A DNA stretch of 64,000 nt, from contig NZ_JABASR010000008.1 of the NCBI RefSeq assembly GCF_016107525.1, forward strand, positions 124,001 to 188,000. Reading direction: 5' to 3'. The notes under the pieces were generated by a model that did not search any database, was not told the DNA's origin, and saw only the letters and a list, made by a program, of their open reading frames with translations. The position numbers and the translations under genes are program-made. Source of the stretch: Psychrobacter aquimaris. GTDB taxonomy: Bacteria; Pseudomonadota; Gammaproteobacteria; Pseudomonadales; Moraxellaceae. Of the stretch, positions 1-9,625 are shown one piece after another (the first letter of the stretch is position 1; each line of letters begins with the position of its first letter).

Positions 1-97
1 TTAGCCTCATTGTAATTGAATAATGTGCCGACGTAGCAGATAACTGGGCTTAATTTTCTTTATCTATAAAGACTTTTGAATCCAGTTTAGGCAAAAT

Positions 98-138
98 AAA
101 AACACCGCTTAGGTCTCAGACTTAAGCGGTGTTTTTTA
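98..138. terminator. Rho-independent terminator, probably bidirectional
   Basis: An inverted repeat (arms aacaccgctta and taagcggtgtt) is flanked by an A-run on the left and a T-run on the right, so it could stop transcription from either side. It probably serves a plus-strand gene lying left of the window and backs up the icd terminator. Confidence 0.7.
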
Positions 139-217
139 TTCTTAAACAGAAAGTATTACTTTAAACAGAAGGTATTACTTTTAAAATGCCACTTATAAAC
201 AGCAAAAAACTACTAAT

Positions 218-251
218 AAAAAACCACCTACATGACTATAGATGGTTTTTT
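218..251 (-). terminator. Terminator of icd
   Basis: Arms aaaaaaccaccta and tagatggtttttt (one mismatch) form a hairpin just downstream of the icd stop. Read on the minus strand it ends in a T-run. Confidence 0.65.
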
Positions 252-253
252 GA

Positions 254-289
254 CATTGATATTTTCATTGATATTTTCATTGATACTTT
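254..289. repeat. 12-bp tandem repeat, three copies
   Basis: The unit cattgatatttt occurs twice exactly and a third time with one mismatch, between the icd terminator and the icd stop codon. No coding role is visible. Confidence 0.75.
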
Positions 290-357
290 TATTAATATCG
301 ATAATTCTATTAATACTATAAAGTGCTGATAAATACGGATTCAGCTATATATCCACT

Positions 358-1617
358 TTAGGCATCCATGTGCTTGATAACCGCTTTACCAAACTCAGAA
401 GTACTGAGCAAGATAGCATCTGGCATGAGACGCTCAAAGTCATAAGTGACCGTTTTATTGGCGATGGCACCTTGGATACCATTGATAATGAGATCAGCTG
501 CTTCTATCCAGCCCATGTCTCGTAACATCATCTCAGCGGATAGAATCAATGAGCCAGGATTTACTTTATTCTGACCCGCATACTTAGGTGCTGTGCCATG
601 AGTTGCCTCATAAACCGCAATTGCGCCGCCTTTGTTAGCACCTGGTGCAATACCAATACCGCCTACCTCGGCTGCTAGGGCATCAGAGATATAATCCCCA
701 TTTAAATTTAGTGTCGCAACAACGGAATAATCCGCAGGACGCATCAAGATTTGCTGTAAAAAGGCATCAGCGATAACGTCTTTGATAATAATATCATTGC
801 CTGTTTTTGGATTTTTTATCGTCATCCAAGGGCCACCATCCAATAATTCTGCATCAAAACGTTCTGCAGCCAGCTCATAACCCCAATCCTTAAAGGCGCC
901 TTCAGTGAACTTCATGATATTGCCTTTATGCACTAAAGTCACACTGGGCAAATCATTATCGATAGCATGCTGAATGGCCTTACGCACTAGACGTTGCGAG
1001 CCTTCTTTGGATACTGGCTTGATACCGATACCACAATCATCATCGAAGCGGATCTTCGTAACGCCCATCTCTTCTTTTAAGAACTTAATGATTTTCTTAG
1101 CATCCTCACTGCCCGCTTTCCATTCGATACCTGCATAAATATCTTCTGAGTTTTCACGGAAAATGACCATATCTGTCAGCTCAGGATGTTGAACAGGACT
1201 TGGCACACCTTCAAACCAGCGAACTGGGCGCTGACAGACATAGAGGTCAAGCTCTTGACGTACCGCCACATTCAACGAGCGAAAACCACCGCCAACTGGT
1301 GTGGTTAACGGCCCTTTGATACTGATGACATAGTCTTTTAAAATCTCTAGCGTCTCGCTTGGTAGATAGTCACCATCGTATATTTTAGCGGCTTTTTCAC
1401 CGAGATAAGCCTCCATCCAAATGATAGATTTTTTGCCATGATAAGCTTTGTCTACTGCTGCATTGACCACTTTTATCATGACAGGCGTGATATCCACACC
1501 GATACCATCACCTTCAACAAACGGAATGATAGGATGATTGGGGACATTTAGCGACAGATCAGCGTTTACGGTAACCTTTTCTCCGTCTCTTGGGACGATA
1601 ACCTTCTCATAAGACAT
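358..1617 (-). CDS. icd: NADP-dependent isocitrate dehydrogenase
   Basis: Oxidatively decarboxylates isocitrate to 2-oxoglutarate in the TCA cycle, making NADPH in the cytosol. The 419-residue protein matches the length of the homodimeric E. coli-type enzyme. Visible are the substrate loop [18 protein letters not shown] with Ser114, equivalent to the E. coli Ser113 that AceK phosphorylates, and the NADP-selecting residues Lys345-Tyr346 ([10 protein letters not shown]), Tyr392 and Arg396 (TYDFER). The metal-binding region NLNGDYISD lies near residue 310. An upstream ATG would add 12 residues, but the start at 1617 has a good AAGGAGT Shine-Dalgarno and gives the family N-terminus MSYEKV. Monocistronic with its own terminator. 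Whether AceK is encoded elsewhere cannot be seen. Confidence 0.96.
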   Translation of the reverse strand: MSYEKVIVPRDGEKVTVNADLSLNVPNHPIIPFVEGDGIGVDITPVMIKVVNAAVDKAYHGKKSIIWMEAYLGEKAAKIYDGDYLPSETLEILKDYVISIKGPLTTPVGGGFRSLNVAVRQELDLYVCQRPVRWFEGVPSPVQHPELTDMVIFRENSEDIYAGIEWKAGSEDAKKIIKFLKEEMGVTKIRFDDDCGIGIKPVSKEGSQRLVRKAIQHAIDNDLPSVTLVHKGNIMKFTEGAFKDWGYELAAERFDAELLDGGPWMTIKNPKTGNDIIIKDVIADAFLQQILMRPADYSVVATLNLNGDYISDALAAEVGGIGIAPGANKGGAIAVYEATHGTAPKYAGQNKVNPGSLILSAEMMLRDMGWIEAADLIINGIQGAIANKTVTYDFERLMPDAILLSTSEFGKAVIKHMDA

Positions 1618-1965
1618 GAATAGAACTCCTTGGTTGTATGTTAGATATCGCAAGCGTCATTGGCATTCTGTTATGCTAACCATTATATTATGATTATTTA
1701 TACCGCTTTAAACACGGGTTAGCTAAACTAAAAACTCTGAGCAATAGATAAGTTGCGATATGCTAATAAATGACTTAAAAAATTAATAAGTAAAATAGTG
1801 ACTCACTGAATAATTATTTATTGCCTTAACGATACTGTAAAAATCCCTTTAGCAAAATAGCATCCACACAGACTGTTATAATAACAAGCAAAATGACAAA
1901 GATACTTTATATAAAATCAACAAATTTACAGCTTATAGAGTTGATTTAAAAAAATAACGTTTTAT

Positions 1966-2139
1966 TAGGGCGTGTCCTCATTCTAAAAATGCTGATAAAA
2001 ATGAGATAAATTGCCGTCAAACAAGGAAAGTAGCGCAAATAATATCGAGATATTGATAAGCTATTTGACGATGTTTGGCAAAATTTAGCCATTTTTAGCC
2101 CATTTAAAGGTTAATCGATTGAATTGAGGACATGCCCTA
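1966..2139. mobile_element. MITE-like element, TA-flanked
   Basis: A 170-bp non-coding segment (1968-2137) begins gggcgtgtcctca and ends with its near-inverse tgaggacatgccc. Each end is flanked by TA, as expected of TA-targeting (IS630/Tc1-like) miniature elements. It contains no open reading frame. About 28 bp of its left end recur inverted just after rluE. Identification as a MITE is inference from this structure. Confidence 0.6.
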
Positions 2140-2189
2140 GCCTCAAAATACGCAAAAAAGAATGATTCAAATCCAGGAAACACCATTTT

Positions 2190-2807
2190 ATGTCGACCTC
2201 TAGTCTGATTTTATTCAATAAACCTTATGGGGTGCAAAGTCAGTTTCGTGATGACAGCAACAATGATCACACCACCCTATCGCAGTATTTTACCGATAAG
2301 TCTTTACGAGTCGCAGGTAGGCTCGATGCCACCTCAGAAGGCTTGCTGATTTTGACCGATGATGGACGAGTCAACAAAGCGATTACCCATCCACCAAAAG
2401 CCAACGCGGGGCGCAAACAGGGTAAAACTTATTTAGTGCAAGTGGAAGGAGTTCCTACTACTGAACAACTTAATAAGCTTCGAAGTGGCGTGATTCTCAA
2501 AGATGGTAAGACCCTGCCTGCCAATATCAAACACGTCAGTGAAGAGACATTACCCATGCCACTTTGGCCGCGTAATCCACCGATACGTGAGCGTAAAAGT
2601 GTGCCAGACTCATGGCTGATGCTAACGATTTATGAAGGTAAGAATCGCCAAGTCAGACGTATGACGGCGCAGGTTGGACTGCCTTGTCTGCGTTTGATAC
2701 GCTGGTCGGTAGCAGGGTTCGAATTGGGTGACTTAGCAGTTGGTGAGTTTGTGCGCATTCACTTAAACAGTGAGCGTTGCCAGCAATTAGGCATTTCTGA
2801 TTATTAG
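2190..2807 (+). CDS. rluE: 23S rRNA pseudouridine synthase, RluE type
   Basis: Isomerises a uridine in 23S rRNA (U2457 in E. coli for RluE). The 205-residue protein lacks an S4 domain and starts directly with the RsuA/RluE-family core LILFNKPYGVQSQFR. The catalytic aspartate is Asp46 in GRLDATSEGLLILTDDG, and the C-terminal motif KNRQVRRMTAQVG lies near residue 150. RluE is typically about 215 residues. It is preceded and followed by repeat elements; the TAG stop abuts the downstream one. RluE rather than RluB or RluF is preferred because of the short N-terminus. Confidence 0.88.
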   Translation: MSTSSLILFNKPYGVQSQFRDDSNNDHTTLSQYFTDKSLRVAGRLDATSEGLLILTDDGRVNKAITHPPKANAGRKQGKTYLVQVEGVPTTEQLNKLRSGVILKDGKTLPANIKHVSEETLPMPLWPRNPPIRERKSVPDSWLMLTIYEGKNRQVRRMTAQVGLPCLRLIRWSVAGFELGDLAVGEFVRIHLNSERCQQLGISDY

Positions 2808-2855
2808 AGCGCACCCTCATTTTTATCAGCATTTCTAAAATAAGGACAAGTCCTA
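2805..2855. mobile_element. Short degenerate inverted copy of the TA-flanked element
   Basis: A 47-bp segment shares with the element upstream of rluE the sequence that reads, in inverted orientation, aaatgctgataaaaatgag, plus degenerate ends (gagcgcaccctca and taaggacaagtcc). TA dinucleotides lie on both sides. The left TA forms the first two bases of the rluE stop codon TAG. Confidence 0.5.
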
Positions 2856-3010
2856 ATCATTGGCTTTGATATCAATTAAAACCAATTACGACTTACTAAA
2901 CATCGCGTCTCGAACGAGCAAGGTTTATCTGCTAAGCTTCAGTACACCATTATTTAGGTATCATAAGTCTCATCCACTTATCATTTTATTTTTTATTATA
3001 GGGATATGTT

Positions 3011-3820
3011 ATGTTTGCTTCTCGTCGTTGGATCTTGTTGGCCACCAGCATTTCTGCTGTGCTGGTACTGAGCGCCTGTCAGCCGACAACAGAAGATAAC
3101 GAGGCAAGTTCTGGGGAAACCGTTACTCCGCCCATCACTGATAGTCAAAATGAAAACGAGGTCAATGAAGATTTCATAAAAGATGAAGATGTCGCGGATG
3201 AGAGCCAGATGACAGATGTGCTCAGAGACTATACAAGGTCGATGACTAGAATGCATGATGAGATGATGATCGGTATGGGTTACAACGACCCCGATACGGC
3301 CTTTGCTAAAGCGATGCTTGGACACCATCGCGGTGCAGTAGAAATGGCAAAAATACAGCTGAAATATGGCACTGATGAAGAGATGCGTCAATTGGCGCAA
3401 GAGATTATCACCGCTCAGCAAGCTGAAATCGATATTTTGAATAAATGGCTTGCCAGCCACCCTGATACCGCCAAACCTAAACCCAATACCGAAGCGATGC
3501 AGCAGTCGTATGCCAGAAGCATGGATGTCTTAAATGGCAAGATGGTATTGGGTATCGCCGATCCTGTGCCTGACATGGCATTTGCACGTGGTATGCTACC
3601 GCATCATATTGGCGCAGTAGAGATGGCAAAAATTCAGATGAAATATGGCACTGACGAAGAGATGCGTCAATTGGCACAAGACATCATCGATAGCCAACAG
3701 ATTGAGATTGCGCGTATGCAACAATGGATTGCAGACGCTAATACCGATAAAAACACTAAAGAGACACAGGGCGCAAATGAAGCGGATAATCATCAGAAAT
3801 CTGAGCAACCTGCTTCTTAG
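3011..3820 (+). CDS. Lipoprotein with two DUF305 domains
   Basis: A 269-residue envelope protein with a lipoprotein signal (LVLSAC, lipid-modified Cys23), then an acidic linker and two DUF305 repeats at about residues 68-150 and 165-242. Each repeat carries the family pattern of spaced Met residues, D-x-A-F-A-x-x-M-L and a His-His pair (105-106 and 198-199) followed by GAVEMAKIQ. DUF305 proteins are ferritin-like helical bundles; some, such as cyanobacterial CopM, bind copper through Met and His residues. A periplasmic metal-binding role is therefore plausible but not shown. The two repeats are nearly identical over about 75 bp of DNA. A strong terminator follows. Confidence 0.85.
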   Translation: MFASRRWILLATSISAVLVLSACQPTTEDNEASSGETVTPPITDSQNENEVNEDFIKDEDVADESQMTDVLRDYTRSMTRMHDEMMIGMGYNDPDTAFAKAMLGHHRGAVEMAKIQLKYGTDEEMRQLAQEIITAQQAEIDILNKWLASHPDTAKPKPNTEAMQQSYARSMDVLNGKMVLGIADPVPDMAFARGMLPHHIGAVEMAKIQMKYGTDEEMRQLAQDIIDSQQIEIARMQQWIADANTDKNTKETQGANEADNHQKSEQPAS

Positions 3821-3892
3821 ATGTTGAATTATTAGACACTGACTTACCTGTTAATTTTTAACAAACCTCAAAAAAGACTGATAACTATTACA

Positions 3893-3937
3893 CAAAGCCT
3901 TTGCCAAATAATAGTATTTGGCAAAGGCTTTTATTTT
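3893..3937. terminator. Bidirectional terminator
   Basis: A perfect 17-bp stem (aaagcctttgccaaata with its complement) and a 4-nt loop, with A-run and T-run flanks, sits between the converging DUF305 gene and M61 peptidase gene. Confidence 0.9.
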
Positions 3938-3989
3938 TAGCCAATTATTGGACAGAATAGTGAGACCCAATACGTTCACATTAATGTAT

Positions 3990-6023
3990 TTAACTCTGAT
4001 AACGCTCTATCGCATTGAGCCATGCTTGCCAGCCCGCATCGGCTGGAGAAGCGTTATCACTGACTCCTGACGATTGATTTGCTTTTGCTAACTGCAAGCT
4101 CACTTTATACGGGTATGCTTTATTCGTAGCTCTATTAACCTCATTGACATTACTATCGGTACTGTCTTGCTGTTGCCCCTCAATAGCCGCCTTAGGCAGT
4201 ACATTGACACGCATCAATTCATCGCGGCGAAAAAGATGACACTCAATATCACGCTCAACATTACTCAGCAATGCCAACTGTTTACTGTCAGCTTTGATAC
4301 CGTCAAGCGCCACAATGACATCGTTCGCTGAAATACCCGCTCTAGCAGCGACACTAGCACGTGTCACACGATTAACCTTAAGACCAGCGGGCGTCTCAGT
4401 ACAGCGCATGCCCCAAGGCATATGCTTGTCAGCCGTCTCTTTGCTATTGCTATTCATGTTAATACCGTTTTCCGCCAGCAGCGCTTCGATTGGCAACTCT
4501 TCAACACCATTGACATAACGATACTCAAAGTCTTCCCAATCCTCTATAGGCATGAACTGCCCAATGACTGTACCCATATCAGCACTATTGATACCAATGC
4601 GTTTATTATCGTTTTGCTTGGCTTGAGTATAAAAAGCCTTGACCACATCAAACAGACGATAGCGACCATTGCTCTTTTGGAGCAGCGTCAAATCCAAGCA
4701 TAATGCCACCAATGCGCCTTTGTTGTAATAACTGATACCAGCATTACCTGTATTTTCATCGTTACGGTATAGCTTAATCCACGCATCAAAGCTCGATTCT
4801 GCAACGCTTTGATACGCGCGACCAGCCGTTTGATAGTAACGATTAATTTGCTCAGCCAGTAGCTTGAGATAGCTTGGCTTATCAATCACGCCCGACGCTT
4901 GCAACATAAAGTCATCGATATACGAAGTAAATCCCTCAAATACCCATAGCAACGGTGTAAATGCCTCGCGGCGCAAATCGACATCCAACATAACATCTGG
5001 GCGTACCGTTTTGACCCACCACGAATGAAAATACTCATGGCTGCATAAACCCAAAAATCGCTGATAATCGGTGCTTGGTATTTTTGGCTCATCAAGACTA
5101 GGTAAGTCTCGGCGCGGCGTAATGAGACTGGTCGAATTGATATGCTCAAGTCCACCATAATCCTGACCACTGGCAAAGGTCATAAACGTATAATCATTAA
5201 ATGGCGCATCGCCTAACCAATCTAGATAGCACTGACAGATCTGAGTGACATCCTGCTGTAGCCTGCCCATATTGGCGCTGTGCTTACCTGAGAGATAAAA
5301 ACGATGGTGTAGCGTCTGATGCGTCTTGTCTTGAATAATAAAGTCAAACTTATCCTGCTCTGCAATCTCAAACGGGTAATCTATCAACTCGTGATAACTG
5401 CCTGCTTGTAATCCGTAGCTATGCTGCCCATCAAGACGTAGATGCGTAGACTCCAAGCCACATGCCAATAGCAGCCGACTCTCATTTTTACCTGCTAAAA
5501 ATGCTGCTGGCACTACTAAGCTAGCTTGTACATCTCGATGTTCTTGCCCTTCAACAGCCAATGCCAACGAGGTGAAATTCCCATACAAACGCTGCTGATC
5601 GACATAGGCAGTACGTACCGATAAGTCATAGCAGTAGACTTCATAATGGACACTGACGGCTTGCCCTGCCTTGGCTTTTGGTAATTGCCACGTGTTTTTA
5701 TCAATTTTGTGCGCACGATAAGTCTCGTGAGTATTGTCATCCATGATTTGGCGGTCTAACGCTTGGCGGTCTAACACCTGATAATGCACCGCGGTAATGT
5801 TGCGCGCAAACTCACGCATCAGATAACTACCCGGTATCCATGCTGGCAGCCAAAGTTGAGGTGCATCATTCGCTGCCGTAAAATTGAGCGACACATCAAC
5901 CAAGTGTTCAAAAAAACGCTCGAAACTGAGTCGATAACTGATATCCGCTTTTGATTTATGGTGATCGTTGATTTTATTGGCATCTGATAGCTGATTGCGT
6001 GAATTATTTGCAAATGAAGTCAT
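3990..6023 (-). CDS. M61-family metallopeptidase with PDZ domain
   Basis: A 677-residue member of the M61 (glycyl aminopeptidase) family. It has an N-terminal beta-rich domain, a zinc site HEYFH at residues 329-333 followed by SWWVKTVRP, a downstream FEGFTSYIDDF stretch with the third ligand glutamate, and a C-terminal PDZ domain (NRVTRASVAARAGI...VIVALDGI). These enzymes prefer substrates with N-terminal glycine or alanine. No signal peptide is evident, which suggests a cytosolic location. A start at 6101 is possible, but the ATG at 6023 has an AAGGAT site and puts the conserved ISYRLSFE strand about 25 residues in, as usual. The gene stands alone. Confidence 0.88.
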   Translation of the reverse strand: MTSFANNSRNQLSDANKINDHHKSKADISYRLSFERFFEHLVDVSLNFTAANDAPQLWLPAWIPGSYLMREFARNITAVHYQVLDRQALDRQIMDDNTHETYRAHKIDKNTWQLPKAKAGQAVSVHYEVYCYDLSVRTAYVDQQRLYGNFTSLALAVEGQEHRDVQASLVVPAAFLAGKNESRLLLACGLESTHLRLDGQHSYGLQAGSYHELIDYPFEIAEQDKFDFIIQDKTHQTLHHRFYLSGKHSANMGRLQQDVTQICQCYLDWLGDAPFNDYTFMTFASGQDYGGLEHINSTSLITPRRDLPSLDEPKIPSTDYQRFLGLCSHEYFHSWWVKTVRPDVMLDVDLRREAFTPLLWVFEGFTSYIDDFMLQASGVIDKPSYLKLLAEQINRYYQTAGRAYQSVAESSFDAWIKLYRNDENTGNAGISYYNKGALVALCLDLTLLQKSNGRYRLFDVVKAFYTQAKQNDNKRIGINSADMGTVIGQFMPIEDWEDFEYRYVNGVEELPIEALLAENGINMNSNSKETADKHMPWGMRCTETPAGLKVNRVTRASVAARAGISANDVIVALDGIKADSKQLALLSNVERDIECHLFRRDELMRVNVLPKAAIEGQQQDSTDSNVNEVNRATNKAYPYKVSLQLAKANQSSGVSDNASPADAGWQAWLNAIERYQS

Positions 6024-6356
6024 GGTCTTTTTATCCTTATTTTTATCATTATGGTAGAAGCCCTTGTCCAAAAACGCAACTGGCAAACCCCGAATATCCA
6101 TTTTCTGCCTTCAAACTGCAAAAAACCGTGTTTATTTTCATAAAAAATACCATTTATCAGTATAAAATAGCATTTTTTATTGTTTTTACCTTGAAAGTTA
6201 TATGAGCCATCTCAATTAAAGATGCTAACTGCTAAAGTTACTTTAATAAACTGATGATAATTGACTAATGACGTGGCTATTTGGCTTGCTGATTGGATTT
6301 TTTAGGTTTATTGCAACCGTATTTAATTTTTTACATAGATATATTTAGGATAACTT

Positions 6357-6842
6357 ATGACTACTATCGCAAAAGACACTGCCGTCAAATTCAATTACAC
6401 ACTAAAAGACGACGAAGGCAACATTCTTGACCAATCACCAGAAGGTCAACCACTTGCGTATTTGCATGGCCATAGCAACATCATTCCAGGCCTTGAGCAA
6501 CAGCTAGAAGGTAAATCTGCTGGCGAACAAGTGAATGCTGTTGTTGAACCTGCTGATGGCTACGGCGAATATCAAGAGCAAGCGGTACAACATGTACCAC
6601 GTGATAACTTCCAAGGCGTTGACGATATCCAGCCTGGTATGCAGTTTCAGTCAGAAGCTGGCGGCCAAGTAATGCTAGTTACTGTGACTGCTGTAAATGA
6701 CAAAGAAGTGACCGTTGATGCAAACCATCCATTGGCTGGTAAGCGTTTGACGTTTGATGTTGAAATCCAAGAAGTACGTGCAGCAACTGAAGACGAGCTA
6801 AACCATGGTCATGTCCATGGCGCTGGTGGCGTTGAGCACTAA
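6357..6842 (+). CDS. slyD: FKBP-type peptidyl-prolyl isomerase, SlyD type
   Basis: A cytosolic proline isomerase and chaperone. The 161 residues contain the split FKBP fold interrupted by the IF (insert-in-flap) domain at about 70-125: YLHGHSNIIPGLEQQLEGK marks the FKBP core and GMQFQSEAGGQVMLVTV the IF domain. The tail has only a short histidine-containing stretch (NHGHVHGAGGVEH), much shorter than the metal-binding tail of E. coli SlyD, so nickel handling may be weak. An AGGA site precedes the ATG and a terminator follows. Confidence 0.93.
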   Translation: MTTIAKDTAVKFNYTLKDDEGNILDQSPEGQPLAYLHGHSNIIPGLEQQLEGKSAGEQVNAVVEPADGYGEYQEQAVQHVPRDNFQGVDDIQPGMQFQSEAGGQVMLVTVTAVNDKEVTVDANHPLAGKRLTFDVEIQEVRAATEDELNHGHVHGAGGVEH

Positions 6843-6904
6843 TCTCTTCTAGAGTATAGTGAGATGTTAAATGGTAGTCTTTATTAAGACCACTATTTAA
6901 TAAA

Positions 6905-6940
6905 AAAGGTCAGTGGCTTTGTCTACTGACCTTTTTTTAT
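6905..6940 (+). terminator. Terminator of slyD
   Basis: Hairpin with arms aaaggtcagt(g) and (t)actgacctttt followed by a run of seven T. The 569-bp spacer from here to the prc stop holds this terminator, a second hairpin and a palindrome, and no credible gene. Confidence 0.88.
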
Positions 6941-7096
6941 GTCTATCATTTATAAAAACCATTTTCTAGAAACATTGATGTTTTCAGTTTATATTGAGCA
7001 GCCTGATAGGCTTATAAACTATTCACTGTTATTGATTTATCTATTAGAAGCTATTAGTTAGTCGCATTTATCAAAATGCTATATGGCAGACGTAAC

Positions 7097-7130
7097 AAAG
7101 CCGCATAACGACAAGCGTTATGCGGCTTTT
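7097..7130 (+). terminator. Terminator-like hairpin
   Basis: Perfect 14-bp stem aaagccgcataacg with its complement, ending in tttt, in the slyD-prc spacer. It may be a second stop for slyD read-through. Confidence 0.6.
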
Positions 7131-7346
7131 ATCACTAACCATCCATGTTATCGTTACATGATACCTAATCCCGGAGTATCTTATAACTGACAGGCATCCA
7201 GCCTTATCATCCCTAATCAGCAAACCACCTATCCCTGATGCGACATTTGAGATACCAATCCCTAGTATCAATGAACCGTTTCGTTCAATCGTGCCGTACA
7301 GTTATAATCGCAGATTGCCTCATGGTTAGTAAGAGGTATAAACGTC

Positions 7347-7376
7347 AATCCATGTAAGCATATGCTTACATGGATT
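7347..7376. repeat. 30-bp perfect palindrome downstream of prc
   Basis: The half-site aatccatgtaagcat is followed directly by its complement with no loop. It lies about 35 bp past the prc stop. On the minus strand no T-run follows, so it is not a canonical prc terminator. Confidence 0.7.
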
Positions 7377-7411
7377 TTATCAACAGCGGTTTTGGCTATA
7401 ATATTGACTGT

Positions 7412-9625
7412 TTATAGCTTCTCTTCAGGGCTTAGCAAGGCTTTAGGTTCAGCGCTCAGCATAATATAGGCCGCTTCATTGATGAAGGCTTCGTCTTCCG
7501 GTAGCTCTGGGCGCTCCTTGGCTTTCATGCGACTGCGCTCTTCAAATTTTGCATCCATTGCCGCTTGATAGGTGTTCCAATTGGCATAAGGGCGCTCACC
7601 TGTTGCAATAAGACGTTTGTTTTCAGCTTCTAATGAACGCTTTTCAATCAACTGCATCTTAGCTCGGCGGCTATTGATATCCAGAGGAACTGGTTTTTTC
7701 TCATCTTCCATATCGCGAATGTTGTTTAGCGCTGATAGATAAACAAACTGTGGGTTTTGCTCTTGACGAATTTTAGACTGCTGGTTAAGTGTCGCTAGCG
7801 TATCGTCGGTGAACTTACCTTCAGGCTTGTAAGGCGCAGTTTTGATGGTATCCCAAGGTAACGCATTTTTCTGCGCACGTTCGCCAAAAGTGGCATCATC
7901 ATAGATATTGACCAACTCTACATCAGGTACCACACCTTTATTCTGCGTACTACCACCAGTGATGCGATAGAATTTGCGCTGCGTTAAAGTGGCTGAACCC
8001 AATGCCAAATTATCGAGTTGAATCTGGGCTGAACCTTTACCCGTTGTGGTACTACCAACCACCAGCCCACGACCGTAATCTTGAATAGCCGCGGCAAATA
8101 TCTCACTGGCTGAAGCAGATGCTAGGTTGGTAATAACGACCACCTTACCATCATAAAGTTGCTCACCGCCATCATCGTCACGGTAGACTTGGATATTGCC
8201 GCGATTGTCACGAATTTGCACCATCGGTCCGCTCTTGATAAAGAAGCCAAGCATTTTTGCCACTTCATCCAATGAGCCACCTGGATTATTACGCAAATCA
8301 ACCACGAGGCCATCAATATTTTCTTTATTCAACTCTTTCAACGCTTTTTCGGTATCGATACTGACGCTGCGGTAATCCTCACCATTACGACGAGCACGAT
8401 AGTTCAGATAAAAGCTTGGAATCTCAAGTACACCGATGCGTTTTGGCGTTTTATCGATATTAGGACGCTGTACTTCTACCACACGCTGGGTAACTCCTGA
8501 CTCTTCTTGTTGAATAATGTCACGAACCACCGTCACGTTACGGGCACTAGCATCAGGGGTATTTGGCTGACGCACTTTGATGGTCACTGATGTGCCACGT
8601 TTACCGCGAATCAAGCTCACAATCTCACGCGTTGACCAGCCAACCACGTCTATCATGTTCTCGCCATCTTTGGCGATACCGATAATCAAATCGTTAGGTT
8701 TAATCTGACCAGATTTGGCTGCTGGACCACCATCGACTAAGGTCACGATGCGGGTATAATCTGGGTTTTTACGGTCTGGGCGAATAGAAACACCAATGCC
8801 TTCTAATTGTAAACTAGATTGAATTTGCAATTCGTTGGCTTGAATCGGTGCGTAATAATTACTGTGCGGATCGTAAGTCAGCATCGCCGTATTTAAGATA
8901 GTTTCCATGATTTCATCATTTGTGAGACGCTTAAACTGCTCTTGCTGTCGCGATAAACGATTTTGTAAAATCTCGCTTGGTGTACGTTGGTCGTTGCGTA
9001 CTAAATCTTGTCCACGAGTAATATCTGGATTGCTCAGGAATACTTGCTCTTTGGCTTTTTCATCTTCTTGACCCAAGGTAATACTCATCAGCTGAAACTT
9101 AAGCTGACGCGCCCAATAATCACGCTGCTCTTTTTTGGTTTTAAAATGGGGGAGTTTTTCACGGTCGAGCACGATAGTGTCATCACCCGTCAAATCAAGA
9201 TTCGTTTTTAGCATCTTACTCGCCATCGCAAAATACTCGTTTGAGCGTTTGCGATAACGCTCAAAAACATCTACCCCTGCAGACAAATCGCCACGCTTGA
9301 GACGAGCCCCAAATTCATCGGCGTATTTTTTCTTAAATTCATCCACATCAGATTGCAAAAACAAGGTATGGTTTGGATCAAGGCTGTCGATATACATGGA
9401 CAAGATCTCGCTGCCCATTTTGCTATCTAGCGGCTGATTTAAATAGTGGCTACGATCCAGCAATGCGGCTACTTGGCGAGTGGTGACTTTTTGTTCGGGA
9501 GTTTGTACGAAGCCTTCAGTATTGGTGTCGGCCATTGCCGTCCCATAGCTTTGGGTAAGAATAATACCGGCGATGCCCACTGACGCTGCACTGAGTAACC
9601 ACTGTGCTGGTTGTTTTTTCATCAT
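7412..9625 (-). CDS. prc: Carboxy-terminal processing protease (Prc/Tsp), S41A
   Basis: A periplasmic serine protease that trims C-termini and degrades selected envelope proteins. In Enterobacteria Prc processes PBP3 and controls the MepS hydrolase. The 737 residues begin with a signal peptide (hydrophobic core LLSAASVGIAGIILTQ, cut after AMA). A PDZ domain (LEGIGVSIRPD through the TRIVTLVDGGPAAKSGQI region) comes next, then the S41 core with the Ser-Lys dyad: Ser in LASASASEIFAA near residue 500 and Lys in TTTGKGSAQ near 527. A C-terminal extension as in E. coli Tsp (682 residues) completes it. No partner gene is adjacent. Confidence 0.94.
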   Translation of the reverse strand: MMKKQPAQWLLSAASVGIAGIILTQSYGTAMADTNTEGFVQTPEQKVTTRQVAALLDRSHYLNQPLDSKMGSEILSMYIDSLDPNHTLFLQSDVDEFKKKYADEFGARLKRGDLSAGVDVFERYRKRSNEYFAMASKMLKTNLDLTGDDTIVLDREKLPHFKTKKEQRDYWARQLKFQLMSITLGQEDEKAKEQVFLSNPDITRGQDLVRNDQRTPSEILQNRLSRQQEQFKRLTNDEIMETILNTAMLTYDPHSNYYAPIQANELQIQSSLQLEGIGVSIRPDRKNPDYTRIVTLVDGGPAAKSGQIKPNDLIIGIAKDGENMIDVVGWSTREIVSLIRGKRGTSVTIKVRQPNTPDASARNVTVVRDIIQQEESGVTQRVVEVQRPNIDKTPKRIGVLEIPSFYLNYRARRNGEDYRSVSIDTEKALKELNKENIDGLVVDLRNNPGGSLDEVAKMLGFFIKSGPMVQIRDNRGNIQVYRDDDGGEQLYDGKVVVITNLASASASEIFAAAIQDYGRGLVVGSTTTGKGSAQIQLDNLALGSATLTQRKFYRITGGSTQNKGVVPDVELVNIYDDATFGERAQKNALPWDTIKTAPYKPEGKFTDDTLATLNQQSKIRQEQNPQFVYLSALNNIRDMEDEKKPVPLDINSRRAKMQLIEKRSLEAENKRLIATGERPYANWNTYQAAMDAKFEERSRMKAKERPELPEDEAFINEAAYIMLSAEPKALLSPEEKL

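Noticed and set aside
254..289. Short repeats here and at 37588-37639 and 55996-56100 considered as CRISPR arrays
   Set aside because: Units are 12-15 bp and directly abutting, with no spacers and no cas genes.
2860..3099. 79-codon plus-strand frame overlapping the DUF305 start
   Set aside because: Overlaps the signal peptide of a well-supported lipoprotein in another frame, with no family resemblance.
7347..7376. Palindrome considered as the prc terminator
   Set aside because: No loop and no T-run on the minus strand; kept as a palindrome only.
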